Origin: CAVQSS01 sp963746605
GTDB taxonomy: Bacteria > Desulfobacterota > RBG-13-43-22
Reading direction: 5' to 3'
Length of the DNA: 64,000 bases
NCBI GenBank assembly: GCA_963746605.1
Contig: CAVVCH010000033.1
Location: 23,126-87,125 of the forward strand
Below, piece after piece: positions 17,298 to 26,417 of this stretch (positions within the stretch are counted from its first letter, which is position 1; each line of letters opens with the position of its first letter). The notes below the pieces were generated by a model that worked only from the letters and a program-made list of their open reading frames with translations, made no database searches and was not told where the DNA came from. Made by a program: the position numbers and the translations under genes.

Positions 17298-17378
17298 AGA
17301 GATCATCATTCATATTGGAGCAACGATGACCAAGCTTTTATTGCGGAGGTCACCAATTGCGGCGGAGGATATGCCTGA
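17298..17378 (+). pseudogene. hicB-like antitoxin fragment, copy 1
   Basis: A short open piece encodes HSYWSNDDQAFIAEVTNC, matching the N-terminal strand of HicB antitoxins (typical YWSEEDQAFIAEVPELPGC), then a stop at 17376. About 50 bases are nearly identical to the fragment at 19858-19965. No hicA toxin is visible. The remaining sequence from 17092 to 17441 holds nothing else I can support. Confidence 0.6.
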
Positions 17379-17441
17379 GGTCCATGCAAATGCCTGCCGA
17401 GCTCCTTCTGAATGCTGATCAAAAAGGATCCCGTACCATAA

Positions 17442-19437
17442 TCAATTCAATATGATTGGCAGATAACTCTTGAAATTAGATAGAGGTTTAACATCAAATG
17501 TGGCCGTAAGGACGACGTCGTTGCTCATGGTGATCGTGCATTGAGGATCGTTGCCTACACAGGCCCCCGACCACCCGACAAATACCGAATCCTCATCCGG
17601 GCTGGCCGTAATGGTTACAGCCGTATTGTCACTAAAGATGGACCCGGCGGGGCTGTTAATTACTGTACCCTTTCCGGATCCCTTTTGGGAAATTTTCAAC
17701 GAATGAGTGGATGCATTATTCGTTTTACTGGTAAAAGAGGCGCTTATCTTGTGATTCGCTTGTATATTGCGGAAAGAATAGGAACTGACCGTTCCTACGG
17801 TAACCCCGTCCACCATAACCCCACTAATCTGGTACCCTGAAGCGGCATTGATGTTGTAGGTCTGGTTTGTGCCGTAGGAAACCGTGGTTATCCCGCTAGG
17901 CGTGATCAAACCATTCGGTCCGGCCACTGCTGTGATGTTGTACTTTTTCAGGCTGAACGAGGCGGTAACTGATAGGTTGGTGTTTGTGGTCACGGTGCAG
18001 GTGCTGGCTGTTCCGCTGCAAGCTCCCCCCCACCCGGTAAAGGTGGAATTGGAACTAGGCGTAGCGGTCAAAGTCACTTTTGTACCTTTTTTAAAGGTTT
18101 TCCCAGCGGGATTATTGGATACATTTCCCTGCCCGTCTCCGATCTTGGAAACGGAAAGAGTGTAGGCATCGGCGGAAGTTATAGCCGAAAAGGTGGCGGA
18201 TATGGTGTGGCCGGCGGTGACGGAGGAGAAGGAGTAGGAGGTGACCGCTCCAACCGAAACTCCGTCCACCAAGACATTGGCCACATTAAATCCCGTGGCG
18301 GGGGTGATGGTGTAGGTCTGGCTACCGCCGTAGTTGACGGTCACCGACCCGGAGGGACTTATCGTTCCGTTTGTCCCGGCCGAGGCCGTCAGGGTGAAAG
18401 TTTTCAGAGCAAAACTAGCCGTCACCGATTGGCTGCTGTTTACGTTCACCGTGCAGGGATTGGCGGTCCCGCTGCAAGCCCCGCCCCAGCCGGTAAACGT
18501 GGAGTTGGAATTCGAAACCGCCGTCAGACTGACCGAGGTAGCGCCGCTGAAAGACTCGCTGCAATCGGTTCCGCAGTTGATCCCGGTTCCCGTAATCGTT
18601 CCCGCGCCGGTACCGCTTTTCGAAATCGCCAGGGAATAGGAGGTGGAAGCCGCGAAAGTGGCGGATATGGTGTGGCCGGCGGTGACGGAGGAGAAGGCGT
18701 AGGAGGTGACCGCCCCGACCGAAACTCCGTCCACCAATACATTGGCCACATTAAATCCCGCGGCGGGGGTAATGGCATAGGTCTGGCTGCCACCGTAGTT
18801 GACGGTCACCGACCCGGAGGGACTTATCGTTCCGTTAGGCTCCGGCCGAGGCGATGATGGTGTAGGTTTTAATGGCAAAAGCGGCCGTCACCGTAGTATT
18901 GGCGTTCATGGTGACCGAACAGGGGTTGGCGGTCCCGCTGCAGGCCCCCGACCACCCGGTAAACACGGAGTTGGCGTTGGCCGCCGCGGTGAGGCTAACC
19001 AGGGTCCCGCCATTAAAGGCGGTCCCGGCAGGTGATTTGGTCACTGTGCCGCTGCCTGATCCGGTCGTGGTAGCCGTCAAGGTGAATTGGGAAACCGGCG
19101 GAACGTAGCTCACTTCGTTGGAATAGCCGCTTTCCAAGCCTGCCGTATTCCGAGCGGTCAAGGCAAAATAATAGGGTACCCCATCACTCAAATTAGTAAC
19201 CGTGTAGGTTGTCACATTGCCCAAGCTTAAAGAACTCGAGTAACTTCCAGAAGAAGTCCCGTAATAGAGCGCATAACCGGCCAGGTCCGGATCGGTATTT
19301 GGATCCCAAGCTAGGGAAACTTGCGCAGAATAGCCGATAGATGACCAGATAAGGTTGAATAGGAAGACTACGAAAAAAGGACTTAGATTGTTTAGAATGT
19401 GGGGGAAGACCTTTCTAAATCTTATGTGTGAAAACAA
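17442..19437 (-). CDS. Secreted surface protein: FN3 domain plus InlB-type beta repeats (frameshifted)
   Basis: Two overlapping minus-strand frames (19437-18835 and 18878-17442) form one gene of about 665 codons interrupted near 18837-18850. The product has a signal anchor (residues 1-38), a fibronectin type III domain (SLAWDPNTDPDLAGYALYYG, ending RNTAGLESGYSNEVSY), then about seven divergent InlB-B / Flg_new-type repeats with GW(S/G)GACSGTANPC motifs and paired cysteines. It ends in SYLPIILN. Such proteins are extracellular and probably adhesive. The junction differs from the homologous repeat (GCCGGGACAAACGG) by one extra base, so either an error or a real frameshift is possible. Confidence 0.8.
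18193..18371. repeat. 179-bp direct repeat, copy 1 (within the InlB-repeat gene)
   Basis: It is nearly identical over 179 bases to 18658-18836, with an exact offset of 465 bases (155 codons). Nucleotide identity is much higher than between the other protein repeats, indicating recent duplication or gene conversion. Confidence 0.8.
18658..18836. repeat. 179-bp direct repeat, copy 2 (within the InlB-repeat gene)
   Basis: This is the partner of 18193-18371. The frameshift that splits the gene lies immediately beyond its end (18837-18850), at the place where the two copies stop matching. Confidence 0.8.
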
Positions 19438-19857
19438 TGTTTCCCTCCTGGACGATGCGCCTAATACAATGGTTTAGTTTTCGTAGGGTTAAGCAAAACA
19501 TATACCAACTCTGACAAAAATAAAAAGATGATAAATATTAGATAGTTACTGGGAAGATGGAATGTCGAGTAAAAAAGTCTGTCGGAAACATATATGAGAT
19601 ATTGTCCTCTGATGAAGGAAAAAGGGCTTTTTAAGCCTTTTGTCTGGCTAACCGCCTAGTATATGATCGTTTTTCCGATTATAAATGATGGATGTTTTTT
19701 CATACAATCGAACTCTATGAAAATTGACAGGATTAACCTGTCTTCTTTTGCATAATGCCATCTGAAGCTTGCCCAAGGAGATTGAAGAGGATATTTTGGC
19801 AGGATGACTGGAATAGGTTCGAAGAGGAGGCGCGCCATAAGGCCGGAAGGATGATTA

Positions 19858-19965
19858 ATGCACAGGCATGAGATCATCATTTGCTGGAGCAACGATGACC
19901 AAGCTTCTATTGTGGAGGTCTCGGAGCTTCTCCTCGGGGTGCTCCGCCCACCGAAAAACCCCTGA
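19858..19965 (+). pseudogene. hicB-like antitoxin fragment, copy 2
   Basis: ATG 19858 opens 35 codons starting MHRHEIIICWSNDDQASIVE, the first strands of a HicB antitoxin, and then diverges (SELLLGVLRPPKNP) to a stop. It shares about 50 nearly identical bases with 17298-17378. The rest of the 19438-20073 interval has no other supportable feature. Confidence 0.6.
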
Positions 19966-20073
19966 CGAGGCCCTAGCGAACTGAAAGGACCCCATGGAGG
20001 TGTGAGTAGACCCAGCGGAGTTTGGCCGACCAATCCCGGAACCGAAGGACCGCCGTCTCCAGTATGCTTGAAG

Positions 20074-21666
20074 TTAATTCACCGGACTGGGGGTGAAGGG
20101 GGCTTTCAGGTTGAGTACGTTGTAGGCCATGACCGGCTCGCTGAAGCCTTTCACCTCCAAGGCCCCGATCTCTTCCACTTCCACCAGGTCCTCCACCTGA
20201 AAAAGAGTTTTGCGGCTGATCAGAATCTGCCCCCCCTTGGCCGCGGCGCATAGCCGGGCGGCCAGATTGGTGGTCTTCCCGATGGCGGCGTAGTCCATTC
20301 GCCCTTCGAAACCGATATTCCCCACATAAACGTAACCTGTTGAAATACCAAATGAAATATCCAGTGTATAACCAAGCTTGTTCCATTTGGCCCGCAGGTC
20401 CACCAAACGCTCCCTGGCGGCAACGGCCATGGCCACTGCCCGTTGGGCGTGATCCTTGAAACGCACCGGGGCCCCAAAAAAGACCATCACCCCATCCCCG
20501 GCAAACCGCTCCAGGGTCCCGTCATATTGAAAAATAATTTCGCCGTACAGAGCATGAAAATCACTCAGCATGGCGATAATTTCCTCCGGTTCCGAAGTCT
20601 CCGAGAAATGGGTATAGTTCCTTAGATCGGAAAAGACGATGGAGACTTCCTGGCGGGTGGGTTTCAGAACGTGCGATTCATCCCCGGACAGCACCGCCGC
20701 CACCAATTGAGGGGAAAGGTATCGCTTCAGTCGGGTGATGCGTTCCGCTTCGGACACGTCCTCACTGACCCGCTTTTCCACCTGGGCGGTCACCAGGATG
20801 GCTTCCTTACGCAACCGACTCATTTCAATCATGTTGCGAATCCGCAATTGGAATTCGGTGAAGTCCTGATGATGCAGGATTTCATCCACCCCGGACCGAA
20901 TCAGGGACAGGGCATCGGCCCAAGGCTCCCCGTGGAGCAATAAGACGACCGGGATATTTTGGGAACGGGAGCGCAGTTCCTGGTAGATTTCCAGATGTTC
21001 CGGGATCTGATGGCACAGCAGAATACAATCGGGAAGCGGGTTCCTGAGGGCCTCCCGGACCTGATCCCGGTCAATGGCCTGCCGGATGACCACCCCGGAA
21101 GCGACCAGCGGTTCCAGTTGTAGCTCAATTTTCGGACATCCGGGATGAATGACCAGGAGGGAGGGTGGTTCCTGATCAGGGGAAACCAGAGGGATCGAAG
21201 GTACCAAAGGTTCCGTTTTGATCTTCGGCTTCGGCCCCGGCGATTTCTCCGGCGTGGGTTTTTGGGGCTTCTCCGGTTCATCCTCCTTTGGCAGTTCTGC
21301 AGCACCCTGGTCGCTCTCCCTGATTTCCAGATCCTGGGGCTGTGCCGGTGGAGTTGGAAGGACTTCTTCCTTATCAGGGATCTGTTCCAGGATGATTTCC
21401 GACAGTCCCAGACGTATCTTATCTCCGGGATGCAGCAAGACCCGGGTAATCCGCTGTTCATTGACCAGGGTCCCATTGGCGCTGTGCAAATCCTCCAAAA
21501 ACAGCCCCTCGGGCATCAGTTGCAGCAGGCAGTGTTCTCGAGAAACCAGCGGGTCGTTGATGACCACTTCGCAATGAGGTGTCCGACCGATCCTGGCCAA
21601 CGGCTTTTCAACGGTGTAGACCCAACGCTTGCCGACGGATGGGGTAATTTGGAGTTGATAGGGCAT
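20074..21666 (-). CDS. FHA - receiver-like - class III adenylate/guanylate cyclase protein
   Basis: This protein of about 530 residues is predicted to make a cyclic nucleotide under control of phosphothreonine binding. The FHA domain lies near residues 15-100 (RIGRTPHCEVVINDPLVSRE, then DLHSANGTLVNE). A Pro/Lys/Glu-rich linker follows, then a receiver-like domain near 165-285 and a class III cyclase near 325-510. The metal Asp residues are in VFSDLRNYTHFSE and RFAGDGVMVFFG, and the transition-state Asn and Arg in NLAARL. The purine-specifying Lys is replaced by Arg (TLERFAGDG), and the usual Asp by Lys (IGKTTN), so product identity is open. I chose ATG 21666 because the 30-codon extension upstream is repeat-derived. 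It is divergent from the kinase-like operon. Confidence 0.88.
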   Translation of the reverse strand: MPYQLQITPSVGKRWVYTVEKPLARIGRTPHCEVVINDPLVSREHCLLQLMPEGLFLEDLHSANGTLVNEQRITRVLLHPGDKIRLGLSEIILEQIPDKEEVLPTPPAQPQDLEIRESDQGAAELPKEDEPEKPQKPTPEKSPGPKPKIKTEPLVPSIPLVSPDQEPPSLLVIHPGCPKIELQLEPLVASGVVIRQAIDRDQVREALRNPLPDCILLCHQIPEHLEIYQELRSRSQNIPVVLLLHGEPWADALSLIRSGVDEILHHQDFTEFQLRIRNMIEMSRLRKEAILVTAQVEKRVSEDVSEAERITRLKRYLSPQLVAAVLSGDESHVLKPTRQEVSIVFSDLRNYTHFSETSEPEEIIAMLSDFHALYGEIIFQYDGTLERFAGDGVMVFFGAPVRFKDHAQRAVAMAVAARERLVDLRAKWNKLGYTLDISFGISTGYVYVGNIGFEGRMDYAAIGKTTNLAARLCAAAKGGQILISRKTLFQVEDLVEVEEIGALEVKGFSEPVMAYNVLNLKAPFTPSPVN

Positions 21667-21694
21667 ATCGTGTTTTTTTGAAATTCGGATTTTT

Positions 21695-21726
21695 AACCAA
21701 AAATTCAAATATTTTTGGTTTTTTTT
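21695..21726 (+). repeat. AT hairpin between the cyclase and MFS genes
   Basis: AACCAAAAAT and ATTTTTGGTT are 10-base arms around a 6-base loop, followed by a T-run to 21726. Read on the plus strand it has terminator form, but no plus-strand gene ends here, so it sits in the shared 5' region of two divergent transcripts. The related hairpin at 25251-25279 closes the operon. Confidence 0.55.
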
Positions 21727-21821
21727 GATTATACTCCCGGGGTTCGGCAAAGTCAAACCTCCGAAAAAACTTGGATTGACTCCCGGGATAAGGTTTGTTA
21801 TTACAATAGCGGCGATCTTTC

Positions 21822-23054
21822 ATGGAACCCTCCAATATCCGCAAAGACTTCCTCCTGCTGATTTCCAGCCGGGTTTTTACCCGGATCGGCGACGGTTTCC
21901 TGCGTATTTTGTCGGTCCTATTGGTCGCCTCCAAAAGCAAGGACCCCATGATCGCCGGTTTGGTGCTGGTTTTTCGCTACGTCTGCGAAATTCTGATCAA
22001 CGCCATTTCCGGTCCCTTTATCGACAAACTACGGATTCGGACCTCCCTCATGGCCGCCGACCTGCTGCGGACGTTCCTGAGCCTGCTCTTGGTGGCGGCC
22101 GTGCTTCTGGGCTATCCCTACCCGGTTTATCTGGCCCTCTCTTTTTTAGGGGACTTTGTCTTTATTTTCTTTAAGCCGGCCGCCGATAAGGTGGTTAAAG
22201 TCAATTTCCCGGTAAAGGAAGGAACCAAGGTCTTATCCCAGGTAGACGCCGCCAACCATTTCAGCAATATCGGGGGCTACGCACTGGCCAGTCTGGTCGC
22301 CGGCTGGGTGGGGCTGAAAATGGCGGTCCTCGGGGGGCCTTTTTTTTTCTTTGTTTCCTTCCTGCTGGTCTCTCGGCTTCAATTGGCCGGTGAGTCGGTC
22401 ATCGACTATAAAAAAGTCCGCAAAAAATCCTATTGGGCCAGCCAAAAAGAGGGTCTGCGGTACACCTGGGGCAACAAACCGCTGCGCTTACTATTGATGG
22501 GTCGCTCCCTGGTGGCCGTGGGCCGAGGATCCTTCACGGTCCTTTCGGTGGTCTATCTGGCCCATATGGCCAAGGGCTTGTCGTCCTATGGGTATTTTGA
22601 ATCCGCCCAATCCGCGGGCAAGGTGGTGGTTACCGCCCTGGTGATCCCCTTCTTTTTCGCCTACCGTTCCACCTTTTTTCTCACCGGGGTTTCCCTGATC
22701 GTGATCGGGCTGGCCTTCTTCGGATTCAACCTGGTGAATGACGTGGTCTTGGCCTGCCTGGTGGGAGCCCTGGTGGGCGCCGGCCAGGCCTCCGAAGCCG
22801 TGGGGATTGACGCTATCGTAAACCGGTACTCCGAAGCCCACATTCAAGGAAGAGCCAAATCCACCACCAGCTTCGGAAGTCGCGTTTTCGGCCTGGCGGC
22901 CATCGGGACGGTGTATCTATTAGTCACAACCTTTCAAGTATCGGCCCGAACCCTTTTCGGCTGGTTGTGTATATTCCCCTTCTTGGGGTCTCTGGTATTC
23001 TTTCAGGGCTGGTCGGCCGAAAAAAAGGAACGAATCAATAACCCATCCGCTTAG
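21822..23054 (+). CDS. MFS-type membrane transporter
   Basis: This 410-residue polytopic inner-membrane protein has about 12 hydrophobic segments and the MFS loop signature region (FRYVCEILINAISGPFIDKL resembling G-x-x-x-D). The first half is like EntS/MFS_3 efflux proteins. The substrate is unknown. It is the first gene of an operon with two kinase-like genes: the next start lies 8 bases after its stop. Opposite to it is the FHA-cyclase. Placement suggests it carries the signal or cargo controlled by the module (inference). Confidence 0.85.
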   Translation: MEPSNIRKDFLLLISSRVFTRIGDGFLRILSVLLVASKSKDPMIAGLVLVFRYVCEILINAISGPFIDKLRIRTSLMAADLLRTFLSLLLVAAVLLGYPYPVYLALSFLGDFVFIFFKPAADKVVKVNFPVKEGTKVLSQVDAANHFSNIGGYALASLVAGWVGLKMAVLGGPFFFFVSFLLVSRLQLAGESVIDYKKVRKKSYWASQKEGLRYTWGNKPLRLLLMGRSLVAVGRGSFTVLSVVYLAHMAKGLSSYGYFESAQSAGKVVVTALVIPFFFAYRSTFFLTGVSLIVIGLAFFGFNLVNDVVLACLVGALVGAGQASEAVGIDAIVNRYSEAHIQGRAKSTTSFGSRVFGLAAIGTVYLLVTTFQVSARTLFGWLCIFPFLGSLVFFQGWSAEKKERINNPSA

Positions 23055-23062
23055 AGGTGATT

Positions 23063-24286
23063 ATGACATTGAAAAAAAACGCCCTTAAAGAGTTCGAAGC
23101 CCCGGAATTGGAAGATCAGGCGGTCCTTTTTTTTGAAGCCCTGCACCAGGCGGCCACCGCCGGTTTCAAGGAAATCGATCCAACCTACGGCGGGGTCACC
23201 CTGGGAATCAACCTGCCCCCTCTCGGGGAGGGGGATCGCGGCATTGTCTATCCGCTGCGCTCCCATTCGCTGAACCTCCCGGAAGCCCGCGGGTCCCTCT
23301 GCCTCAAGGTGGCCAAACAGCAGCCGGTTTGTCGGGAGCGTCTTCTGGAAGAGGCCATGACCACGGATTTTTTCCTATCCGAACAGGTGTACGTCCCTCG
23401 AATTTATCACTTGGATCCCTTAGGCCGCTTTTGCATCAAGGAATTTGTGGAGGGGGAATCCATTACCAGCCTTTATTTGCGCTTCAATGAACTATCACTA
23501 AAAAGCCAGCAATTGATCCTGGAAGGCCTGGAAAATTTTTTGAACCGTCTCCTGGAATTATTTAAGAAGCGACCCGATTGCAAGGTCAGTGTCAGCCCCA
23601 ACAACATTTATGTCTTGAGCGAAGGGGGAAAATTCAAAGATCCCACCCAATTTGTCCTGATCGATCCGGGGACCACCTTAAAAAAGAATTACGAAGGTTA
23701 TACCTTCAACAAGTACTGGAATGAAGTCCTGCCCGACCGCATCCGCAAATACCAGCGCACCGGTTACCTGCAGTGGCTGGTGCCCCAGGAAGTGACCCAA
23801 TCCGAACGGGACGATGCCAAGGAATTTGAAATTTTCCACGATCTGAAACCGGCGGAAATATTTCTGCTCCTGAAAACGGCCAAGACCATTGAATTCGAAC
23901 CGGAGGAAGTCATCCTGAGGGAAGGGGCCATTGGGGAAAATTTTTATCTGATTCTCGAGGGGGAAGTAGAGGTCCGGCGGGGGCACTATTCCAAACCGGG
24001 TTCCTGGCACCAACGCATCGGCCGAGGATCGGTCCTGGGAGAACTGGCCTTCCTCCTCCATGTCCCCCGGTCCATGACCGTCGTGGCGGCCACCCCCTGC
24101 AAGCTGATCGAAATCGACCAGGACCTGTTCAACGAGCTTTTGGAGTCCAACCTCACGGCCCCCTACAAGCTCATCAAAAATATCTCCGTCATTTTAGCCG
24201 AAAGGCTTTACCAGTTGACCCTTAAACATGAAAAGCTTTTGGAGGCTCATGACGTGACCGCCTCCGGGGAAACCGCCCATGGATGA
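23063..24286 (+). CDS. Kinase-like protein fused to a cyclic-nucleotide-binding domain
   Basis: This protein has 407 residues. Residues 45-235 have protein-kinase/APH-like features: glycine loop LGEGDRGIVYPL, VAIK-like SLCLKVAK, hinge IKEFVEGES, catalytic-loop equivalent KVSVSPNNIYV and DFG-like VLIDPGTT. The usual catalytic Asp of H-x-D-x-x-x-x-N is Ser here, so it is an atypical kinase or pseudokinase. Residues 265-385 are a cNMP-binding domain with GENFYLILEGEVEVRRG and a phosphate cassette LGELAFLLHVPRSMTV (Glu and Arg conserved). The ATG at 23063 follows AGAGGTG; a GTG two codons upstream is also possible. The next gene overlaps by 8 bases. Confidence 0.82.
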   Translation: MTLKKNALKEFEAPELEDQAVLFFEALHQAATAGFKEIDPTYGGVTLGINLPPLGEGDRGIVYPLRSHSLNLPEARGSLCLKVAKQQPVCRERLLEEAMTTDFFLSEQVYVPRIYHLDPLGRFCIKEFVEGESITSLYLRFNELSLKSQQLILEGLENFLNRLLELFKKRPDCKVSVSPNNIYVLSEGGKFKDPTQFVLIDPGTTLKKNYEGYTFNKYWNEVLPDRIRKYQRTGYLQWLVPQEVTQSERDDAKEFEIFHDLKPAEIFLLLKTAKTIEFEPEEVILREGAIGENFYLILEGEVEVRRGHYSKPGSWHQRIGRGSVLGELAFLLHVPRSMTVVAATPCKLIEIDQDLFNELLESNLTAPYKLIKNISVILAERLYQLTLKHEKLLEAHDVTASGETAHG

Positions 24287-25250
24287 AACGAAACACCATT
24301 CGGAAATCTGTCCCCGGTGCGAAGAAGGTTTTTTAATATCCGTTCAAACCCGTCAGGACATTACCATCGAAGGGTCCCTGGTCCGCATCCCCAACGTCCA
24401 GGTGGATGAATGCCGGGTTTGCGGCTTCCGTTCCCTGTCCGGAAGGGAAGTGGGTCTGTTCGAAATCCTTTTCGCTCCCCAATATGCACGGATCAGTGAC
24501 CTGATCCAGGCCCTTCAGACCGCCGGTTATTACGGCATGTTCTTGCGGGAGGACCGGTCGGAAACCTTTATCGGGTTCGGCTCCAGGGATTACGTGGCCA
24601 ACCTGGCGGATGATCTGCGGGTCCTTTATCTGGATAACGAATCCAGCCACGTCATTCAGGGATTGAGCGGCTTCCAGTCCGGACTGATCCCCATCAACCT
24701 GGCCGGCAACCATTACACCATCAAGCTGCCCAAGATCGGAGAAGGCGAAAACGGCATTGTCTACGATTATCAGGAAGCCCATCAGGCGGTCTTAAAACTC
24801 GCCAAACCCCGCCCCTACAGCCGGAATCATTTGAAGGAGGAATACGAGGTAACGGATTTTTTCGAAAAGCAGGGCGTTCCTGTCCCTCGCATCCTGCTGA
24901 GCGATCCTTACGGCAGCTTCATGATCAAAGAACGCCTGGCCGGCGAGTCCCTGGCCAAAACCTATTATTCCCTGGGCGGGCCTGGGGGTCCGGTTTATCA
25001 ATTGGTACGGGAGAGCGTTCAGGCCTTCATCGACCGGCTGATAGAACTTTTCGTCAAAAACCCGGAAGTGAAAACCTCGGTCAGCCCCAACAATATTTTT
25101 ATTGTACTCAAAGGAAACGAATGCCAATGCCTGTTGGTGGATACCGGTCCCGCTCCTTGCCACGATTATTCGGGATTTAACTTCGATCACTACTGGGAAA
25201 CGGTGATTCCTCAAAAAATTAAACAGTACGCCGCCGCCGGGTATCTCTAG
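24279..25250 (+). CDS. Zinc-ribbon kinase-like protein, paralogue of the preceding gene
   Basis: This protein has 323 residues. Residues 11-50 form a YgiT/MqsA-type zinc ribbon (CPRCEEGFL and CRVCGF). Residues 140-310 repeat the kinase-like fold of the upstream gene: IGEGENGIVYDY, AVLKLAK, IKERLAGESLAKTYY, the shared TSVSPNNIFIV loop, LLVDTGPAP, and the common C-terminal segment WETVIPQKIKQYAAAGYL matching WNEVLPDRIRKYQRTGYL. Conservation of SVSPNN in both indicates selected function rather than decay. Overlap with the upstream stop codon implies translational coupling. Function unknown; a phosphotransfer or nucleotide-sensing partner is an inference. Confidence 0.78.
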   Translation: MDETKHHSEICPRCEEGFLISVQTRQDITIEGSLVRIPNVQVDECRVCGFRSLSGREVGLFEILFAPQYARISDLIQALQTAGYYGMFLREDRSETFIGFGSRDYVANLADDLRVLYLDNESSHVIQGLSGFQSGLIPINLAGNHYTIKLPKIGEGENGIVYDYQEAHQAVLKLAKPRPYSRNHLKEEYEVTDFFEKQGVPVPRILLSDPYGSFMIKERLAGESLAKTYYSLGGPGGPVYQLVRESVQAFIDRLIELFVKNPEVKTSVSPNNIFIVLKGNECQCLLVDTGPAPCHDYSGFNFDHYWETVIPQKIKQYAAAGYL

Positions 25251-25279
25251 CCAAAAATATTTTTTTAAAATATTTTTGG
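25251..25279 (+). terminator. AT-rich hairpin ending the kinase-like operon
   Basis: CCAAAAATATTTT and AAAATATTTTTGG form 13-base arms with a 3-base loop immediately after the stop codon of the zinc-ribbon kinase-like gene. There is no long T-run after the stem, so termination is plausible but not certain. Confidence 0.5.
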
Positions 25280-25450
25280 CTGAATTAAAAACCACGGCAA
25301 CCGACTTTAAAGATAGCCTTTGGGGGGTTCCAACGGTTATTGCTCGCGGAGATTGAACCTATGTAAAGGGACGACCGGTCGGACCCCCCAGCCCGAGATC
25401 CCTTCAATGTAGCACAGCCGCCCTCGGCTGTGGGCCTTCCCGCAGCTCCT

Positions 25451-26303
25451 TTAACGCAGATCCTTCAACCTTTGAATATTGATCTCATCCCAGGAAATAT
25501 CCCCCTGGTTTCCCTTTCGGGGTTTCCAAAATAAACGGCCGCCCCGATAGTCGGGGATCTCGCAGCAGCCTTTCAAACGTTGAGACCCCCAGAAACCCCC
25601 GCCCGATCTGTTCATGACGATCCGCCTTGCCCCCCAAGGAGGTTTTGGAATCGTTGGCATGAACCACCTTGAGTCGCTCCAACGAGATCAGCCGGTCAAA
25701 GGAACCCAAAAAATCCTCGTAGCCCTCCACCCGGGAAAGATCATACCCAGCAGCATAGACATGACTGGTATCCAGACAAACTCCCACACGGTCCGCACTC
25801 TGGCTCAAGCCGATAAGGTCCCGCAACTGTTCCAAACGGCATCCCAACTGGGTCCCGGCGCCGGCGGTGGTTTCCAGCAGGATCTGGATGTCCGGCACCT
25901 CCGCCCGGGCCAGGGCCCTGTCGATCCCCTGGGCGATGCGTCGTAAACCGACCTTCTCCCCGGCCCCCTGGTGGCTTCCGGGATGAAGCACCAGGAAAGG
26001 AATCCCGAGGCGAGCCGATCGCACCAACTCCAGGGCCAGGGTGAGCGTGGACTTCTTGCGCAAGCCCGAATCGGGTGAGGCCAGGTTCAACAGGTACGAG
26101 GCATGGGTCACCACCGGGGCGATCCCCGTTCGGACCTGCTCTCGGGCAAACCATTCCACTTCCTCCAACGACAGGTCACCCGCCGCCCACTGCACATTGG
26201 GCTTGACGAAAAGCTGGAGACACTCCCCGCCCACGGCCTCGATCCGTTCAAAGACCCGATGCAGGCCCCCGGCAATGGACATATGGGCGCCGACAGGATT
26301 CAT
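25451..26303 (-). CDS. nfo: Deoxyribonuclease IV (endonuclease IV), frameshift near C-terminus
   Basis: This is an AP endonuclease of base-excision repair with a trinuclear zinc site. Visible ligands and motifs are VGAHMSIAGGL, VTHASYLLNL, FLVLHPGSHQGAG, ILLETTAGAGTQLG, CLDTSHVYAAGYD, VVHANDSKTSLGGKADRH and FILETPKG. The first frame would continue 8 more residues to a stop at 25485. The family-typical end GDISWDEINIQRLKDLR is found one frame over and stops at 25451. One extra T in TTT (25515-25517) accounts for the shift, so this is an error or a recent mutation. Confidence 0.93.
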
Positions 26304-26417
26304 AAAATACCCCCCTCTTTTGACAGGGAATAACAGATCTCTTTTAGATTGCAGAGTAACAGGATTTGAGCTACATTTCTCCCGAAAAATAGCCTTTTCT
26401 AGACAAAGAAAACCACC

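Noticed and set aside
18207..18857. Gly/Arg-rich 216-codon frame antisense to the InlB-repeat gene
   Set aside because: Its apparent repeats are the reverse complement of the real protein repeats.
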